Source: Collinsella sp. An2 (GTDB lineage Bacteria > Actinomycetota > Coriobacteriia > Coriobacteriales > Coriobacteriaceae). Taken from it: a stretch of DNA of 64,000 bases. The notes under the pieces were generated by a model. The model saw only the letters and a list, made by a program, of their open reading frames with translations, did not search any database and was not told the DNA's origin. The stretch's first letter is position 1. The number at the start of each line of letters is the position of its first letter. Shown piece after piece: positions 7,380-15,851 of the stretch. Location of the stretch: NCBI RefSeq assembly GCF_002160065.1, contig NZ_NFJW01000011.1:1-64000 (forward strand), written 5' to 3'. The translations under genes and the position numbers were made by a program.

Positions 7380-8647
7380 GCTCATTCTCTTCGAACTTAA
7401 AAAGATGCTCACGCGCCGTGTGGCGCTTGCGGTGAACCTGGGCGTGCTCGTATTCCTCGCCGGGATCATGGCGCTCAACGTGGTGCAGAATCAGACGACG
7501 AACGCCCAGGGCGAAATCATCTCGGGTATCGCAGCGATCGCGCAGAATCGCGCCGACGACGAAGAGCATGCCGGCGCAATCACCGCCGAGCGCGCCGCCG
7601 CGGATATCGCCGCGTACCAGGACAGACTCTTTGAGCGCATCGACCGCGACGCGGTGAGCACGATGACCGGGTCTGCCGTGTACGACCTCATGTTCCAGAA
7701 CTTCTCGGACGAGGAGGTCTACGAGCTCTACAACCCATATTGGTCGACCCTGCTGCGCCCCTGGCGCATCACGGGCGAGGAGCCCGCGCAGACCGCCGCC
7801 CGCGTAACGCCCGAGATGGCCGCGGACTGGTACGGCGCCGTCGCGCAGCTGACCCAGAACACGCTCGATGAACACGCTCGATGACGGACAGGGCGGCATG
7901 TGGGAGTACTCCGCAGCGGAGCGCGCCTACTGGACGGACATGCAGGCCTCCGCGCCCACGCCCATCGCATACGGCTACTCCGGCGGCTGGGACAACATCG
8001 TCAACTGCGCGGCCTTCCTCGTCTTCACCATCCTGGCGGCTTGCGTCACGCTTGCGCCCACGTTCTCCTTCGAGTACCAGTCCGGCGCCGACGCGGTGGT
8101 GCTCGCCACCCGGCGCGGACGCTCCCAGCTCATTGCCGCCAAAATCGTGGCAGCGCTTCTCTATGTCACCGTCTACTTCGCCCTCTGCTCCGCCGTCATC
8201 GTGGGCGTCTCGCTTGCCTTCTACGGCGCAGACGGCTTTGGGCTCTCAATCCAGAGCATGGCGCTCTCCACGCCGTACCCGCTCACCGCGGGCCAGGCGG
8301 CACTCATCCTGGTTGGACTCATGTACGTGGCGTGCCTGGGGTTCTCGTGCCTCACGCTTGCCCTATCCTCGCGCACCCGCTCGACGCTCACGGTCTTTCT
8401 GGTGGATGTGGTGCTCGTCCTGCTCACGGGCCTGGTTCCCTCAGGCGGCGTCGGCGTCCTCGAGCGTATCCTCGCCGTCTTCCCTATCAACTTTTCCAGC
8501 TTCGCACTTTTCACGGCGCTCGACTCCTACCCACTGGGCCCGGTCGTGCTCGACCTCATCGGCATGGTGATGGTCGTCTACGGTGCGCTGATGCTCATCG
8601 CGACCCCTGTGTCGGCGATCTCGTTCAGAAGGCGGCAGGCAGCGTAG
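7372..8647 (+). pseudogene. ABC-2 type permease split by 13-bp duplication
   Basis: The first part (7372-7884) gives an N-terminal membrane segment (VALAVNLGVLVFLAGIMAL) and a large outer domain. It ends in a short wrong-frame tail. The second part (from 7868 to 8647) gives five or six membrane segments. The break is exactly at a tandem duplication of AACACGCTCGATG (7858-7870 and 7871-7883). With one copy removed the frame reads QNTLDDGQGGMWEYS without interruption. GGAGG precedes the start. Intact, it would be about 420 residues. A downstream restart at the ATG in the repeat is possible but would lack the first membrane segment. Confidence 0.85.
7858..7883. repeat. 13-bp tandem duplication in permease gene
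   Basis: Two perfect adjacent copies of AACACGCTCGATG. Gain of one copy shifts the frame by +1. Loss restores it. Confidence 0.95.
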
Positions 8648-8659
8648 GGTCCAGACGCA

Positions 8660-8691
8660 AAAGGGCCAGCAGCCTCAGCCGCTGGCCCTTT
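8660..8691. terminator. Hairpin after ABC exporter operon
   Basis: AAAGGGCCAGC pairs with GCTGGCCCTTT across a 10-nt loop. The U-tract is short. It lies between convergent transcripts and may serve both. Confidence 0.65.
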
Positions 8692-8765
8692 GCTCGGCGC
8701 ACTACCGTCGGCTCCCCGGCCGGGGCCCGCATCATGATGCAGGCTCCCGTCACATCACCGGAGCG

Positions 8766-10214
8766 CTAGGCGCACAGACGAATCACGTCGAACTCGTTGG
8801 TGCCCTCTTTCACGCCCTCAAGCAATGCGCGGCACTGTCCGAGGTTGTGCGCGATCGCAACCTTCTTGCCCGCGATGCGCATGGTCTCGGGAGCCTTCTC
8901 GAAATTGAACGCTACCGGGGCAGTCGCAGCTCCAAAGGTGCGCGCAACGTCGCGCGTCTGCTTGAGCGCGTCGGTGGGCTTGATGCGTCCAAGGTCGACG
9001 CCCGTGCGCTTGAAGGTGCGGTAGACCTCGCGCGCGTTCATGGAAAAGTCCGCGCTACCGAGCTCGTGCGCCTCGGCGCCGTTCTCGTTGCCCGCGGTAA
9101 AGACGACGGTCTTCACGCTGTCGGCATCCCAGCCAAACTCTGCTGCAAGCTTGCGCTTCGCCAGGTCGGTAAAGGTCTGCTGCACCGAGGGGTAGAACGA
9201 GACCTTGTCCTCGATATCGGCAAAGTATTCGTGCACGAAGTTCTTGACCGCAAAGCTGTTGCTAATGATCGCCACGCCATCGGCTTGCTCGATCAGGTCC
9301 TCCGCGAGCGCCTGGTTCTCACCGATCACCTGCTCCTCGCTCACCACGCAGTCGACGCCCTCCTTCACAAGGCCGGCGATGACACGATGGATGTCGAGCG
9401 AGCCGCTCTCGAGATGACAGAGCTTCTCCAGGTCGGGCAGGATCGACGACGAAACCATGCCGACGGTATGGGTCCCGTAGGCGTGCGCGTCGTCGAGCAT
9501 ATCGTCGATGTGCTCCTGCATGTAGACGGCGCCCGTGGGGCACACGTCTACGCAACGTCCGCATCGCACGCAGGGGCTCTCAGCCATGGGCTTGTCCAGA
9601 GCCGACGCTACCCTCGCCTGCCGGCCGCGCCCGATGTAGGCGAGGTTATGGACCGTCTGGATGTCGTTACATACATCGACACACCGACGGCACTTAATGC
9701 ACTTGTCGGGGTTGCGAGTGACCGAGCCGAGCGAGCAGTCCTCCTCGTAGCGGTCGCCCTCGATCGTGAACGGCAGCTGATCCACGTGGTATTCGCGATT
9801 GAGTGCCTGGAGCTCGCAGATGCCGTCGCGCACGCAGTCGCAGAAGAAGCACATCTCGCAGAACCAGAGATCAAGGTCTTGCTCCTTGGTGTTGCCGATG
9901 CGCAGGCAATGGTGGCAGTCGACCGGATGGTGCGCCATGATGAGCTCGAGCGTGAGCTTGCGCTTGGCGCGAACGGCGTCGGTATTGGTGTGCACGACCA
10001 TGCCCTCGCGCACCTTCGTGGCGCACGACGGCATAAAGGTGCGCGCGCCCTCGACCTCGACGATGCACATGCGGAAGGAAGCGCGCGGGTCGAGTTCCTT
10101 GAGATAGCAGAGCGTCGGAATATGGATATCGTTTTGCCGGGCGGCCTCGAGGATGGTGCTACCCTCGGGCACTTCGAGCGCGCGGTCGTCGATCGTCACG
10201 TGCACGTTTGCCAT
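8766..10214 (-). CDS. HylA/NuoG-like iron-sulfur subunit
   Basis: A 482-residue protein resembling [FeFe]-hydrogenase and NuoG. Order: N-terminal [2Fe-2S] domain (about 1-78); a His/Cys cluster region (HPVDCHHC) with an extra Cys-rich insertion (FCEMCFFCDC); two [4Fe-4S] sites (CIKCRRCVDVC, CVRCGRCVDVC); then a hydrogenase-fold remnant from about 240. The H-cluster cysteines are absent: where hydrogenases have TSC..P, this has ISNSFAVKNF, and the MPC motif reads FTAGNE. It therefore should not make H2. The same design is known for HylA of the electron-bifurcating formate dehydrogenase of Clostridium acidurici. One [2Fe-2S] Cys appears replaced by Phe (ASFRMC). It is the last gene of the four-gene operon. 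Confidence 0.85.
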   Translation of the reverse strand: MANVHVTIDDRALEVPEGSTILEAARQNDIHIPTLCYLKELDPRASFRMCIVEVEGARTFMPSCATKVREGMVVHTNTDAVRAKRKLTLELIMAHHPVDCHHCLRIGNTKEQDLDLWFCEMCFFCDCVRDGICELQALNREYHVDQLPFTIEGDRYEEDCSLGSVTRNPDKCIKCRRCVDVCNDIQTVHNLAYIGRGRQARVASALDKPMAESPCVRCGRCVDVCPTGAVYMQEHIDDMLDDAHAYGTHTVGMVSSSILPDLEKLCHLESGSLDIHRVIAGLVKEGVDCVVSEEQVIGENQALAEDLIEQADGVAIISNSFAVKNFVHEYFADIEDKVSFYPSVQQTFTDLAKRKLAAEFGWDADSVKTVVFTAGNENGAEAHELGSADFSMNAREVYRTFKRTGVDLGRIKPTDALKQTRDVARTFGAATAPVAFNFEKAPETMRIAGKKVAIAHNLGQCRALLEGVKEGTNEFDVIRLCA

Positions 10215-10215
10215 C

Positions 10216-11445
10216 TTAGTTCACCATCCTTTCACGGAAGTCCTCCGGGAAGATCTCGTAAGCGCTCACGAAGGCCGTGAGGGCCCCCTGTCCGAGCGCG
10301 CAGAAGCAGTCGGTCGCCATGAGGTCATGAAGCGCCTGAAGCATGTCGAGGTCGGCCTGGGTACCCTTGCCCGCGGCAAAGCGGTCGAGGATGACGCCGG
10401 CCTGGCAGAGCCCCTCGCGGCACGGCGTGCACTTGCCGCAGGACTCGTGACCGAGGAAGTGCACGATCTGCTGGACCTGGTCCACGAGGTTGTGGGTCTC
10501 ATTGAGCACCAGAACCGCGCCGGAACCCAGCGATTTACCGTTGCGACGCAACGAATCGAAGTCGACCGACTGGTCGAGCTCGGAGCCCTTGATGTAGCCG
10601 CAGGACGATCCGCCAAGCTGTACGGCCTTGATCTTGTGACCCTCGGTCACCCCACCCGCAAGCTCGATGACGTCGTTGAGCGAAGCGTCGGTAGCCACCT
10701 CGTAGCAACCCGGGTTCTTGACGTCGCCCGAGATGGAGAACACCTTGGTGCCCGGGTACTCCGCAGCGCCGATGCCCGCGTACCACGCAGCGCCCTTCCC
10801 GACGATGACCGGCACGTTGGCGAAGGTCTCGACGTTGTTCACCACGGTCGGCTTGCCGAAGGCGCCCGCCACCGTGGGGTACGGCGGCTTCAGGCGCGGC
10901 TCGGCGCGCTGGCCTTCGATCGAGTTGAGCAGCGCGGTCTCCTCGCCGCACACGTAGGAGCCAGCGCCCGAGAAGACGTGCATGTGGACATCCCCGGTAA
11001 GGCCGTGCTCCTCGGCCTGCTCCACGGCATGGCGCAGAAGCGCAATCTGATGCTCGTACTCGCCGCGGCAGTAGACAATCGCCTCGGTAGCGCCCACCGC
11101 ATAGGCGGCGATCAGCATGCCTTCAAGAACCGTATGCGGGTCATTCTCCAAGATGACACGGTCCTTGAACGTGCCCGGCTCGCCCTCGTCCGCGTTGCAC
11201 ACGATGAACTTCTGGTCGCCCTCGCTTGCCTTGGCACCCGACCACTTGAAGCCGGTGTTAAAGCCCGCGCCGCCGCGTCCACGAAGCTTCGAGGCGTTCT
11301 CCACCTCGGAGATGAGCTCGTCGCGGTCCATCTGGCGAGCCTTCGCAAGCGCTTCGTAACCGCCCTGCGCGATGTAGTCATCGATGGACATCGGGTCGAT
11401 CTTGCCCATGTTGCGCAGCGCAAGCCGCGTTTCCTGAACCGCCAT
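10216..11445 (-). CDS. NuoF-like NAD(H)/FMN subunit (HylB type)
   Basis: A 409-residue NuoF-type flavoprotein. The FMN/NAD site is seen in GRGGAGFNTGFKWS and NADEGEPGTFKDR, the SLBB fold in the middle (VFSISGDVKNPGCYEV), and the C-terminal [4Fe-4S] ligands in HESCGKCTPCREG plus a later Cys (DCFCALG). It lacks the N-terminal thioredoxin-like and C-terminal ferredoxin extensions of HydB. It should exchange electrons between NAD(H) and the iron-sulfur chain of HylA. Start: ATG at 11445, overlapping the stop of the NuoE-like gene as TAATG. Upstream in-frame sequence has no family similarity. Confidence 0.92.
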   Translation of the reverse strand: MAVQETRLALRNMGKIDPMSIDDYIAQGGYEALAKARQMDRDELISEVENASKLRGRGGAGFNTGFKWSGAKASEGDQKFIVCNADEGEPGTFKDRVILENDPHTVLEGMLIAAYAVGATEAIVYCRGEYEHQIALLRHAVEQAEEHGLTGDVHMHVFSGAGSYVCGEETALLNSIEGQRAEPRLKPPYPTVAGAFGKPTVVNNVETFANVPVIVGKGAAWYAGIGAAEYPGTKVFSISGDVKNPGCYEVATDASLNDVIELAGGVTEGHKIKAVQLGGSSCGYIKGSELDQSVDFDSLRRNGKSLGSGAVLVLNETHNLVDQVQQIVHFLGHESCGKCTPCREGLCQAGVILDRFAAGKGTQADLDMLQALHDLMATDCFCALGQGALTAFVSAYEIFPEDFRERMVN

Positions 11446-11879
11446 TACCTCGTCGCCTCCTTCAAGATGCCGGGGAGCTGATCGGGGGTAACCGCCTGGT
11501 AGAGCACGCCGTTGACGATGATGTTGGGCGCGGTCTCGCAATGCCCGATGCACTCCACGTAATCGACCTGATACGTACCGTCCGGCGAGGTCTCCCCCAC
11601 CGCGCAACCGCACAGCCGCTCGATCTCGTGCAGCAGGTTCATGCCGCCGCGCGTGTAGCAGCTCGTGCCGCGGCACACCTGGACCTTGACGGTCACGGGC
11701 TTAGCAAGATGAATCATCGAGTAGAAGCTGAGCGTCTCATACACCTTTGACGGCGGCATACCCGTCTCGTCCGCAATGGCACACACGTCGTCTTCGGTCA
11801 CCCAGCCGTGATCGCGCTGGCGCTCGAGTGCCCGGTCAAGGACACCCTGATCGCAACTACTTTGCATAGTTCCAGACAT
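11445..11879 (-). CDS. NuoE-like [2Fe-2S] subunit (HylC type)
   Basis: A 144-residue thioredoxin-fold ferredoxin. The helical N-terminal part (VTEDDVCAIADETGMPPSKVYETLSFYSMI) is followed by ligands C in VCRGTSCYTRGG and later CIGHCETAP, the standard C-x4-C ... C-x3-C spacing. It passes electrons to the NuoF-like partner. Start: ATG at 11879 with AAGGAGAGG upstream. It overlaps the molybdoenzyme gene by 23 bp and the next gene by 1 bp, so the operon is tightly coupled. Confidence 0.92.
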   Translation of the reverse strand: MSGTMQSSCDQGVLDRALERQRDHGWVTEDDVCAIADETGMPPSKVYETLSFYSMIHLAKPVTVKVQVCRGTSCYTRGGMNLLHEIERLCGCAVGETSPDGTYQVDYVECIGHCETAPNIIVNGVLYQAVTPDQLPGILKEATR

Positions 11880-14202
11880 CCTGGACCTCTCCTTCCTTCA
11901 ACGCCTCGACACGGCAGGGAACATAGCGGTAGAACGGGTCGCCCGTGATCTCGTCGACGTCCTCGCCCGACGTGAGCTTGTTGACCGCGTCGCCATAGGC
12001 CTTGCCGTGCTCGTCATAGAGACCGAAGTGGTGCGGAATGTTTCCGTAGCCGCGCGCGGTCTGGCGCGAGTACTTGACCGGCACCGTGATGGATCCCGCC
12101 TTCGAGGTCACGCGGACCCACTGGCCGTCGGCAAGCCCCATATCGCGCGCGTCCTCGGGGTTCATGCGGAAGATGTAGGGCTGGCGATAGCGGTACGACG
12201 CCGGGTTGCGCATGATGGTGTTGACGCCCTCTTCGGAGTGCGTGCCCGCCGAGACAAGGAACGGATACTCCTTGGGCATGGCCAGCTTGGCACCCTCCTC
12301 CTCGGGCGTGATGTGGACGATATGCTCGTCGACGGTCTCGTCAAAGAGATGAATCTTCTTGTCGGGGTACATCACCTGGTCCTCAAGCGCCCCCTCAATG
12401 GTGCCGTCGGCACCCGCGATGACCGTACCGCTCGGGCTTGCGTCGACAGCGGCGAAGACCTGGTCGCGGATAACGAGCGGCATGGTCTCGGGGTCGTCCT
12501 CGAGCTCGGGATGCTTATGCGGCAGCGCGTATCCCACGCGCACGGCGTTCTTGACGTTGAGCTCGCCGTAGATGAACTGAGCCCAGAACACCGCCCTGCC
12601 AACGGAGCCCATGGCACGGCCCATGACCTTGTAGAGCACCGGCATGAGCGCATCCATGCGACCGATGCCCGTCAGATAATCCTTCACCGGCTGCAGGATC
12701 GCCAGGCGGTCGTCCGCGTCCACGGCGGCCTGCGCCGCGACGTACAGCTCGTCGGGGATGGTGGGAATGAAGCCCGCGGCATCCATGATGTCCACCCAGA
12801 TCTCCGAATCGTCGCGGCGCTCGCCTGCAACCTCCAGGATGGGATGCTTGAACGTGAGCGTCGAGTACGGGTAGCCGCCCGTGAAGATCGTCGCGCCGAA
12901 CCGCTCATAGCCCGTGGTGCCGGGCAGCACGTAATCGGCGCAGCGACAGGTCTCGGACATCTCGACGTCCACCACGACCAAAAGGTCGAGGTTCTTGAAA
13001 TCGCGAACAAGGCTGCTGGAATCCGGGAAGGAGCGAGCCGGGTTGCCCGCCGTGACAAACAGGCAGCGCAGGCGATCCGCCTCGTTAGGATCTTCCATGC
13101 ATTCCTGCAAGCAGCCGCCCGGATAGTAGCCGAGCGTGGGGAAGCTGTTCGTTTTCCACGTGCGCCAGCACTCGGACGTGTGCTCGTCGGTATAGGGACC
13201 CCAGGCCAGATACCCGTTGGCGATCACGTTGGTACCGGGTCGCATGAGGTTGCCGGTAACCGCCGCGAGCATGTTGATGAGGTAGCACGACAGCGTGCTG
13301 TTGCGCCCGAAGAAGATGCCCAGGTCCACGTGGACGCCCCAGGTCTTGGAGCTCAAGATCTTCGCGAACTCCTCGGCCTGCTCGCGCGGGACGCCGCAGA
13401 CCTCGAGCGCGCCGTCGATATCGAAGTCCTCGAACCATGCCTTGGCCTGGTCCCACCCTGTGGTGTAGGCATCGAGATACTCCTGGTCCTGCCAGCCGTT
13501 CTTGACGATGATCGAGATGAGGGCGCGAACCAGCAGCGCATCCGAACCCGGACGCGGCTTGATGTGCATATCGGCCATGCGCGCCGTCTCGGTCAGGCAC
13601 GGGTCGACGACGATGAACATGCGGTTGGGGTCTTCGGAGCACTCGCGAATGACCTGGCGAGCGTTGCCCACGTTATGGCTCACATAGGTGTTGGCGCCCC
13701 AGATCATGAAGACGTCGTTGCCCGAGGTCTCGCCCTCGATGGGCGGGAACTGGCGACCGACGAACTTGCCGTTGCTCCACCACGGCGCCATGAACTCGAC
13801 CGACAGCGGATTGAACCACCACTGCGTGCCGAGGAAGTTCCCCAGGTCATGCAGAGGGTACATCTCCACCTGGTCGACCGCCAGGCCCACGCCGTAGCAG
13901 CCGAAGGCCTTGGGGCCGTACTGGGCACGAATCTCGTTGATCTTGGCGCCGATCTCGCTGAGCGCCTGCTCCCAGGAAATCTCGACGAACTCGTCGCCCA
14001 CGCGCTTCAGCGGGTGGTTCAGACGGTTGCCGTTGTCCTGAAAGTACTTGAGCGACCGACCCTTGCGGCAGCAATACCCGCCCAGCGAGCGCATGCTGTT
14101 CTTGTCGGGCCGCACGTTGACGACCTTGTTGTCCTCGACCTCGACATCGAGACCGCAGCAGACGCCGCAGTTGTAACAACAGGTCTTCTTCCACACTCCC
14201 AT
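11857..14202 (-). CDS. Molybdopterin oxidoreductase, FdhF2-like
   Basis: A 781-residue member of the DMSO reductase family. The N-terminal [4Fe-4S] motif is CCYNCGVCC plus a later GGYCCRKG. Middle and C-terminal molybdopterin-binding parts are clear (ETARMADMHIKPRPGSDALL; ADGQWVRVTSKAGSI). In formate dehydrogenases a Cys or Sec binds molybdenum. Aligned by eye on LGTQWW/NFLG, the equivalent residue here is Glu136 (NPLSVEFMAP), with no Cys, Sec codon or Ser at that point. Operon context is that of a bifurcating formate dehydrogenase (FdhF2-HylABC), but the substrate is uncertain. It could be another oxidant or reductant. A TetR gene and mobA lie upstream. Confidence 0.85.
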   Translation of the reverse strand: MGVWKKTCCYNCGVCCGLDVEVEDNKVVNVRPDKNSMRSLGGYCCRKGRSLKYFQDNGNRLNHPLKRVGDEFVEISWEQALSEIGAKINEIRAQYGPKAFGCYGVGLAVDQVEMYPLHDLGNFLGTQWWFNPLSVEFMAPWWSNGKFVGRQFPPIEGETSGNDVFMIWGANTYVSHNVGNARQVIRECSEDPNRMFIVVDPCLTETARMADMHIKPRPGSDALLVRALISIIVKNGWQDQEYLDAYTTGWDQAKAWFEDFDIDGALEVCGVPREQAEEFAKILSSKTWGVHVDLGIFFGRNSTLSCYLINMLAAVTGNLMRPGTNVIANGYLAWGPYTDEHTSECWRTWKTNSFPTLGYYPGGCLQECMEDPNEADRLRCLFVTAGNPARSFPDSSSLVRDFKNLDLLVVVDVEMSETCRCADYVLPGTTGYERFGATIFTGGYPYSTLTFKHPILEVAGERRDDSEIWVDIMDAAGFIPTIPDELYVAAQAAVDADDRLAILQPVKDYLTGIGRMDALMPVLYKVMGRAMGSVGRAVFWAQFIYGELNVKNAVRVGYALPHKHPELEDDPETMPLVIRDQVFAAVDASPSGTVIAGADGTIEGALEDQVMYPDKKIHLFDETVDEHIVHITPEEEGAKLAMPKEYPFLVSAGTHSEEGVNTIMRNPASYRYRQPYIFRMNPEDARDMGLADGQWVRVTSKAGSITVPVKYSRQTARGYGNIPHHFGLYDEHGKAYGDAVNKLTSGEDVDEITGDPFYRYVPCRVEALKEGEVQDVWNYAK

Positions 14203-14453
14203 ACCGTTGCCTCACTCCTTTGCCATGTCTCGGGATCTGTCCATGACCGACAGGCGGCATCGCGGCACAAGGTGCTTTTCCAAGGCGCAATTCCGCCTGT
14301 TTTATCCCTTGATAAAAGTGTAGAAGGAGTTGATTCTGTGAGATGTATACGGAATGGCCAAATCGTGCAAAACACCTGGTCAAAACGTTGTTACGCTCTT
14401 TTGTCAGCAAGCGGGCGCGAGGGCGGGCACGCGGAGCGAAAGCGCGTTCCGCC
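14203..14453. other. Leader of the molybdoenzyme operon
   Basis: No gene seen. The half nearest the operon should hold its promoter. Next to the TetR stop, 14421-14454 forms a GC-rich hairpin (AGGGCGG/CCGCCCT arms) without a clear U-tract, a possible terminator of the TetR gene. Confidence 0.45.
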
Positions 14454-14996
14454 CTAGATTCCGAGGTATGTTTTGAGCTCGGCGGGCAGACACGCAAGGA
14501 GAAACGGAATTGCAGCCGCGGGCGACTCCGGCTGTTCCTTGCTGACCTCCTCCACGGCATACGTTATGGTCCCGCCAACGAAGAACCGGGTGAGCCTGAT
14601 GATTCGCTCGGGCACAGCAGCATGCGTCACCTGCGTGATTACCGAGAGATAGCGCTCCAGCAGCGGCTCCAAAAGCGCGTCGGGGACGTTGTTCTGGCCG
14701 GTGTAGCGCACGATGCTCTTCAGTACCGACCGGTCCTTCCATACCACCTCAACGGAATGTGCAAGGAACTCCTCGAACGTGTACGTGTCATGCGCCTCAA
14801 AGAACTCATCGAGCTCGTGAACGTAGAACCACGGCGCAAGGTCGTACTTATCCTTGAAATGATAGTAAAACGTGCGCTTTGCTATATTGCTGGTTGAGAC
14901 AAGCTCGGCAACGGTGATCTTCTCGAACGGCTTCTTTTCCAGAAGCAGCGCGAGGGACCGGGTAAGCTTTTCTTCAGTCGTATGAGGCGAGGTCAT
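14454..14996 (-). CDS. TetR/AcrR-family regulator
   Basis: A 180-residue protein. Residues 1-55 form the TetR helix-turn-helix (LTRSLALLLEKKPFEKITVAEL, then NIAKRTFYYHFKDKYDLA). The rest is an all-helical ligand domain of the TetR_C_8/DhaS-like kind. Start: ATG at 14996 with GGGGG 5 bp upstream. The upstream in-frame codons overlap mobA and are not conserved-looking. It lies between mobA (divergent, 33 bp) and the molybdoenzyme operon (same strand, downstream of the TetR stop), so either is a candidate target. Confidence 0.9.
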   Translation of the reverse strand: MTSPHTTEEKLTRSLALLLEKKPFEKITVAELVSTSNIAKRTFYYHFKDKYDLAPWFYVHELDEFFEAHDTYTFEEFLAHSVEVVWKDRSVLKSIVRYTGQNNVPDALLEPLLERYLSVITQVTHAAVPERIIRLTRFFVGGTITYAVEEVSKEQPESPAAAIPFLLACLPAELKTYLGI

Positions 14997-15029
14997 AGGA
15001 ACCCCCGTACGTAGAGGACGCATGAACCA

Positions 15030-15614
15030 GTGTATACGAGTTTTGACCACGAGGCATTTGCCGGCATCGTGCTGGCGGGCGGCAACTCCAGCCGGATGGG
15101 CCGCCGCAAAGCGCTGCTGCCGTTTCGCGGCACGACGCTGCTTGCGTGGCAGGTGCAAAAGCTTCGCCAGCTCGGACTGGACGAGATCCTTATCTCGGGG
15201 CCGCACGACCTGAGCCTGCCGGGCACGACGTGCGTGGAGGACATCTATTCCGGATGCGGACCGCTCGGCGGGCTTCAGGCGTGCCTCGCAGCAGCCTCCC
15301 GGCCCTACTGTCTCGTCCTTGCCGTAGACACGCCGCTCGTTCCCCTAGACCTGCTTGTGAGGCTCTGTGAGGAGCACGACGGAGGCGTGACCGTGGTCGA
15401 ACACGACCATGGCAAGCTCGAACCGCTGATCGCCGTCTACGACCGCGCGCTGGCGGCCATCATTGAGCGGAGAATCGTTGGCGGCGCCGCGTCCATCAGG
15501 TTTCTGCAGGAGGAAGTTCCCTGGAAGCATGTGCCTTACCGCGGACCCGAGGCGCTGCTTGATAACTGCAACACCCCTGAGGACTATCGGCGAATGCACG
15601 ATGAGCGCATGTGA
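15030..15614 (+). CDS. mobA: Molybdenum cofactor guanylyltransferase
   Basis: A 194-residue GT-A nucleotidyltransferase. The signature is VLAGGNSSRMGRRKALLPF at 14-32, with the metal-binding Asp in LAVDTPLVP and a GPLGGLQACL loop. MobA attaches GMP to molybdopterin to make the bis-MGD cofactor needed by DMSO-reductase-family enzymes, so it fits its neighbour, the molybdoenzyme operon. The start is set as GTG at 15030. An AGAGG about 12 bp upstream is a distant ribosome binding site, so the exact start is uncertain. It is divergent from the TetR gene. Confidence 0.88.
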   Translation: MYTSFDHEAFAGIVLAGGNSSRMGRRKALLPFRGTTLLAWQVQKLRQLGLDEILISGPHDLSLPGTTCVEDIYSGCGPLGGLQACLAAASRPYCLVLAVDTPLVPLDLLVRLCEEHDGGVTVVEHDHGKLEPLIAVYDRALAAIIERRIVGGAASIRFLQEEVPWKHVPYRGPEALLDNCNTPEDYRRMHDERM

Positions 15615-15784
15615 CAAGACGGCGAGCTCGGGCCGGGTTCGATGCCGCCTTCTTCGGGTTCGGCTGCTTCTCCGCCGATGAACCGGAGCCCGATGCCGTG
15701 CTCCCACGCGAACCTTCCAAGCATGGCGTCGAAAGTCAGTTGATTCCCGGCGCAAAACATCAACCAACGCTCCTTTGATTCCAC
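15584..15784 (-). pseudogene. Small ORF, DUF3343-like N-terminus?
   Basis: 66 codons opening MESKERWLMFCAGNQLTFDAM, followed by LGRFAWEHGIGLRF. This first part resembles the start of DUF3343 proteins (a Cys/Ala strand, then 'AMxxExxxxEHGI'), which accompany molybdoenzyme and selenium genes. The second half is low-complexity and overlaps the 3' end of mobA on the other strand, so the domain is not complete. Either a decayed copy or chance. Confidence 0.3.
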
Positions 15785-15851
15785 CAGTATTCGACCGCAT
15801 ACTGGAGACGATGGCCGGCCACCTCAGTCGATCGCGTCGAAGGAGCATATC

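Noticed and set aside
8766-10214. Active [FeFe] hydrogenase
   Set aside because: The H-cluster cysteine motifs are missing, so this is a hydrogenase-like electron carrier at most.
12007-14457. 816-codon plus-strand frame opposite the molybdoenzyme gene
   Set aside because: Antisense shadow of a clear coding gene; low-complexity, His/Val/Arg-rich product with no family features. The same holds for long frames opposite hylA, oppA, the sat genes, uvrC and murJ.
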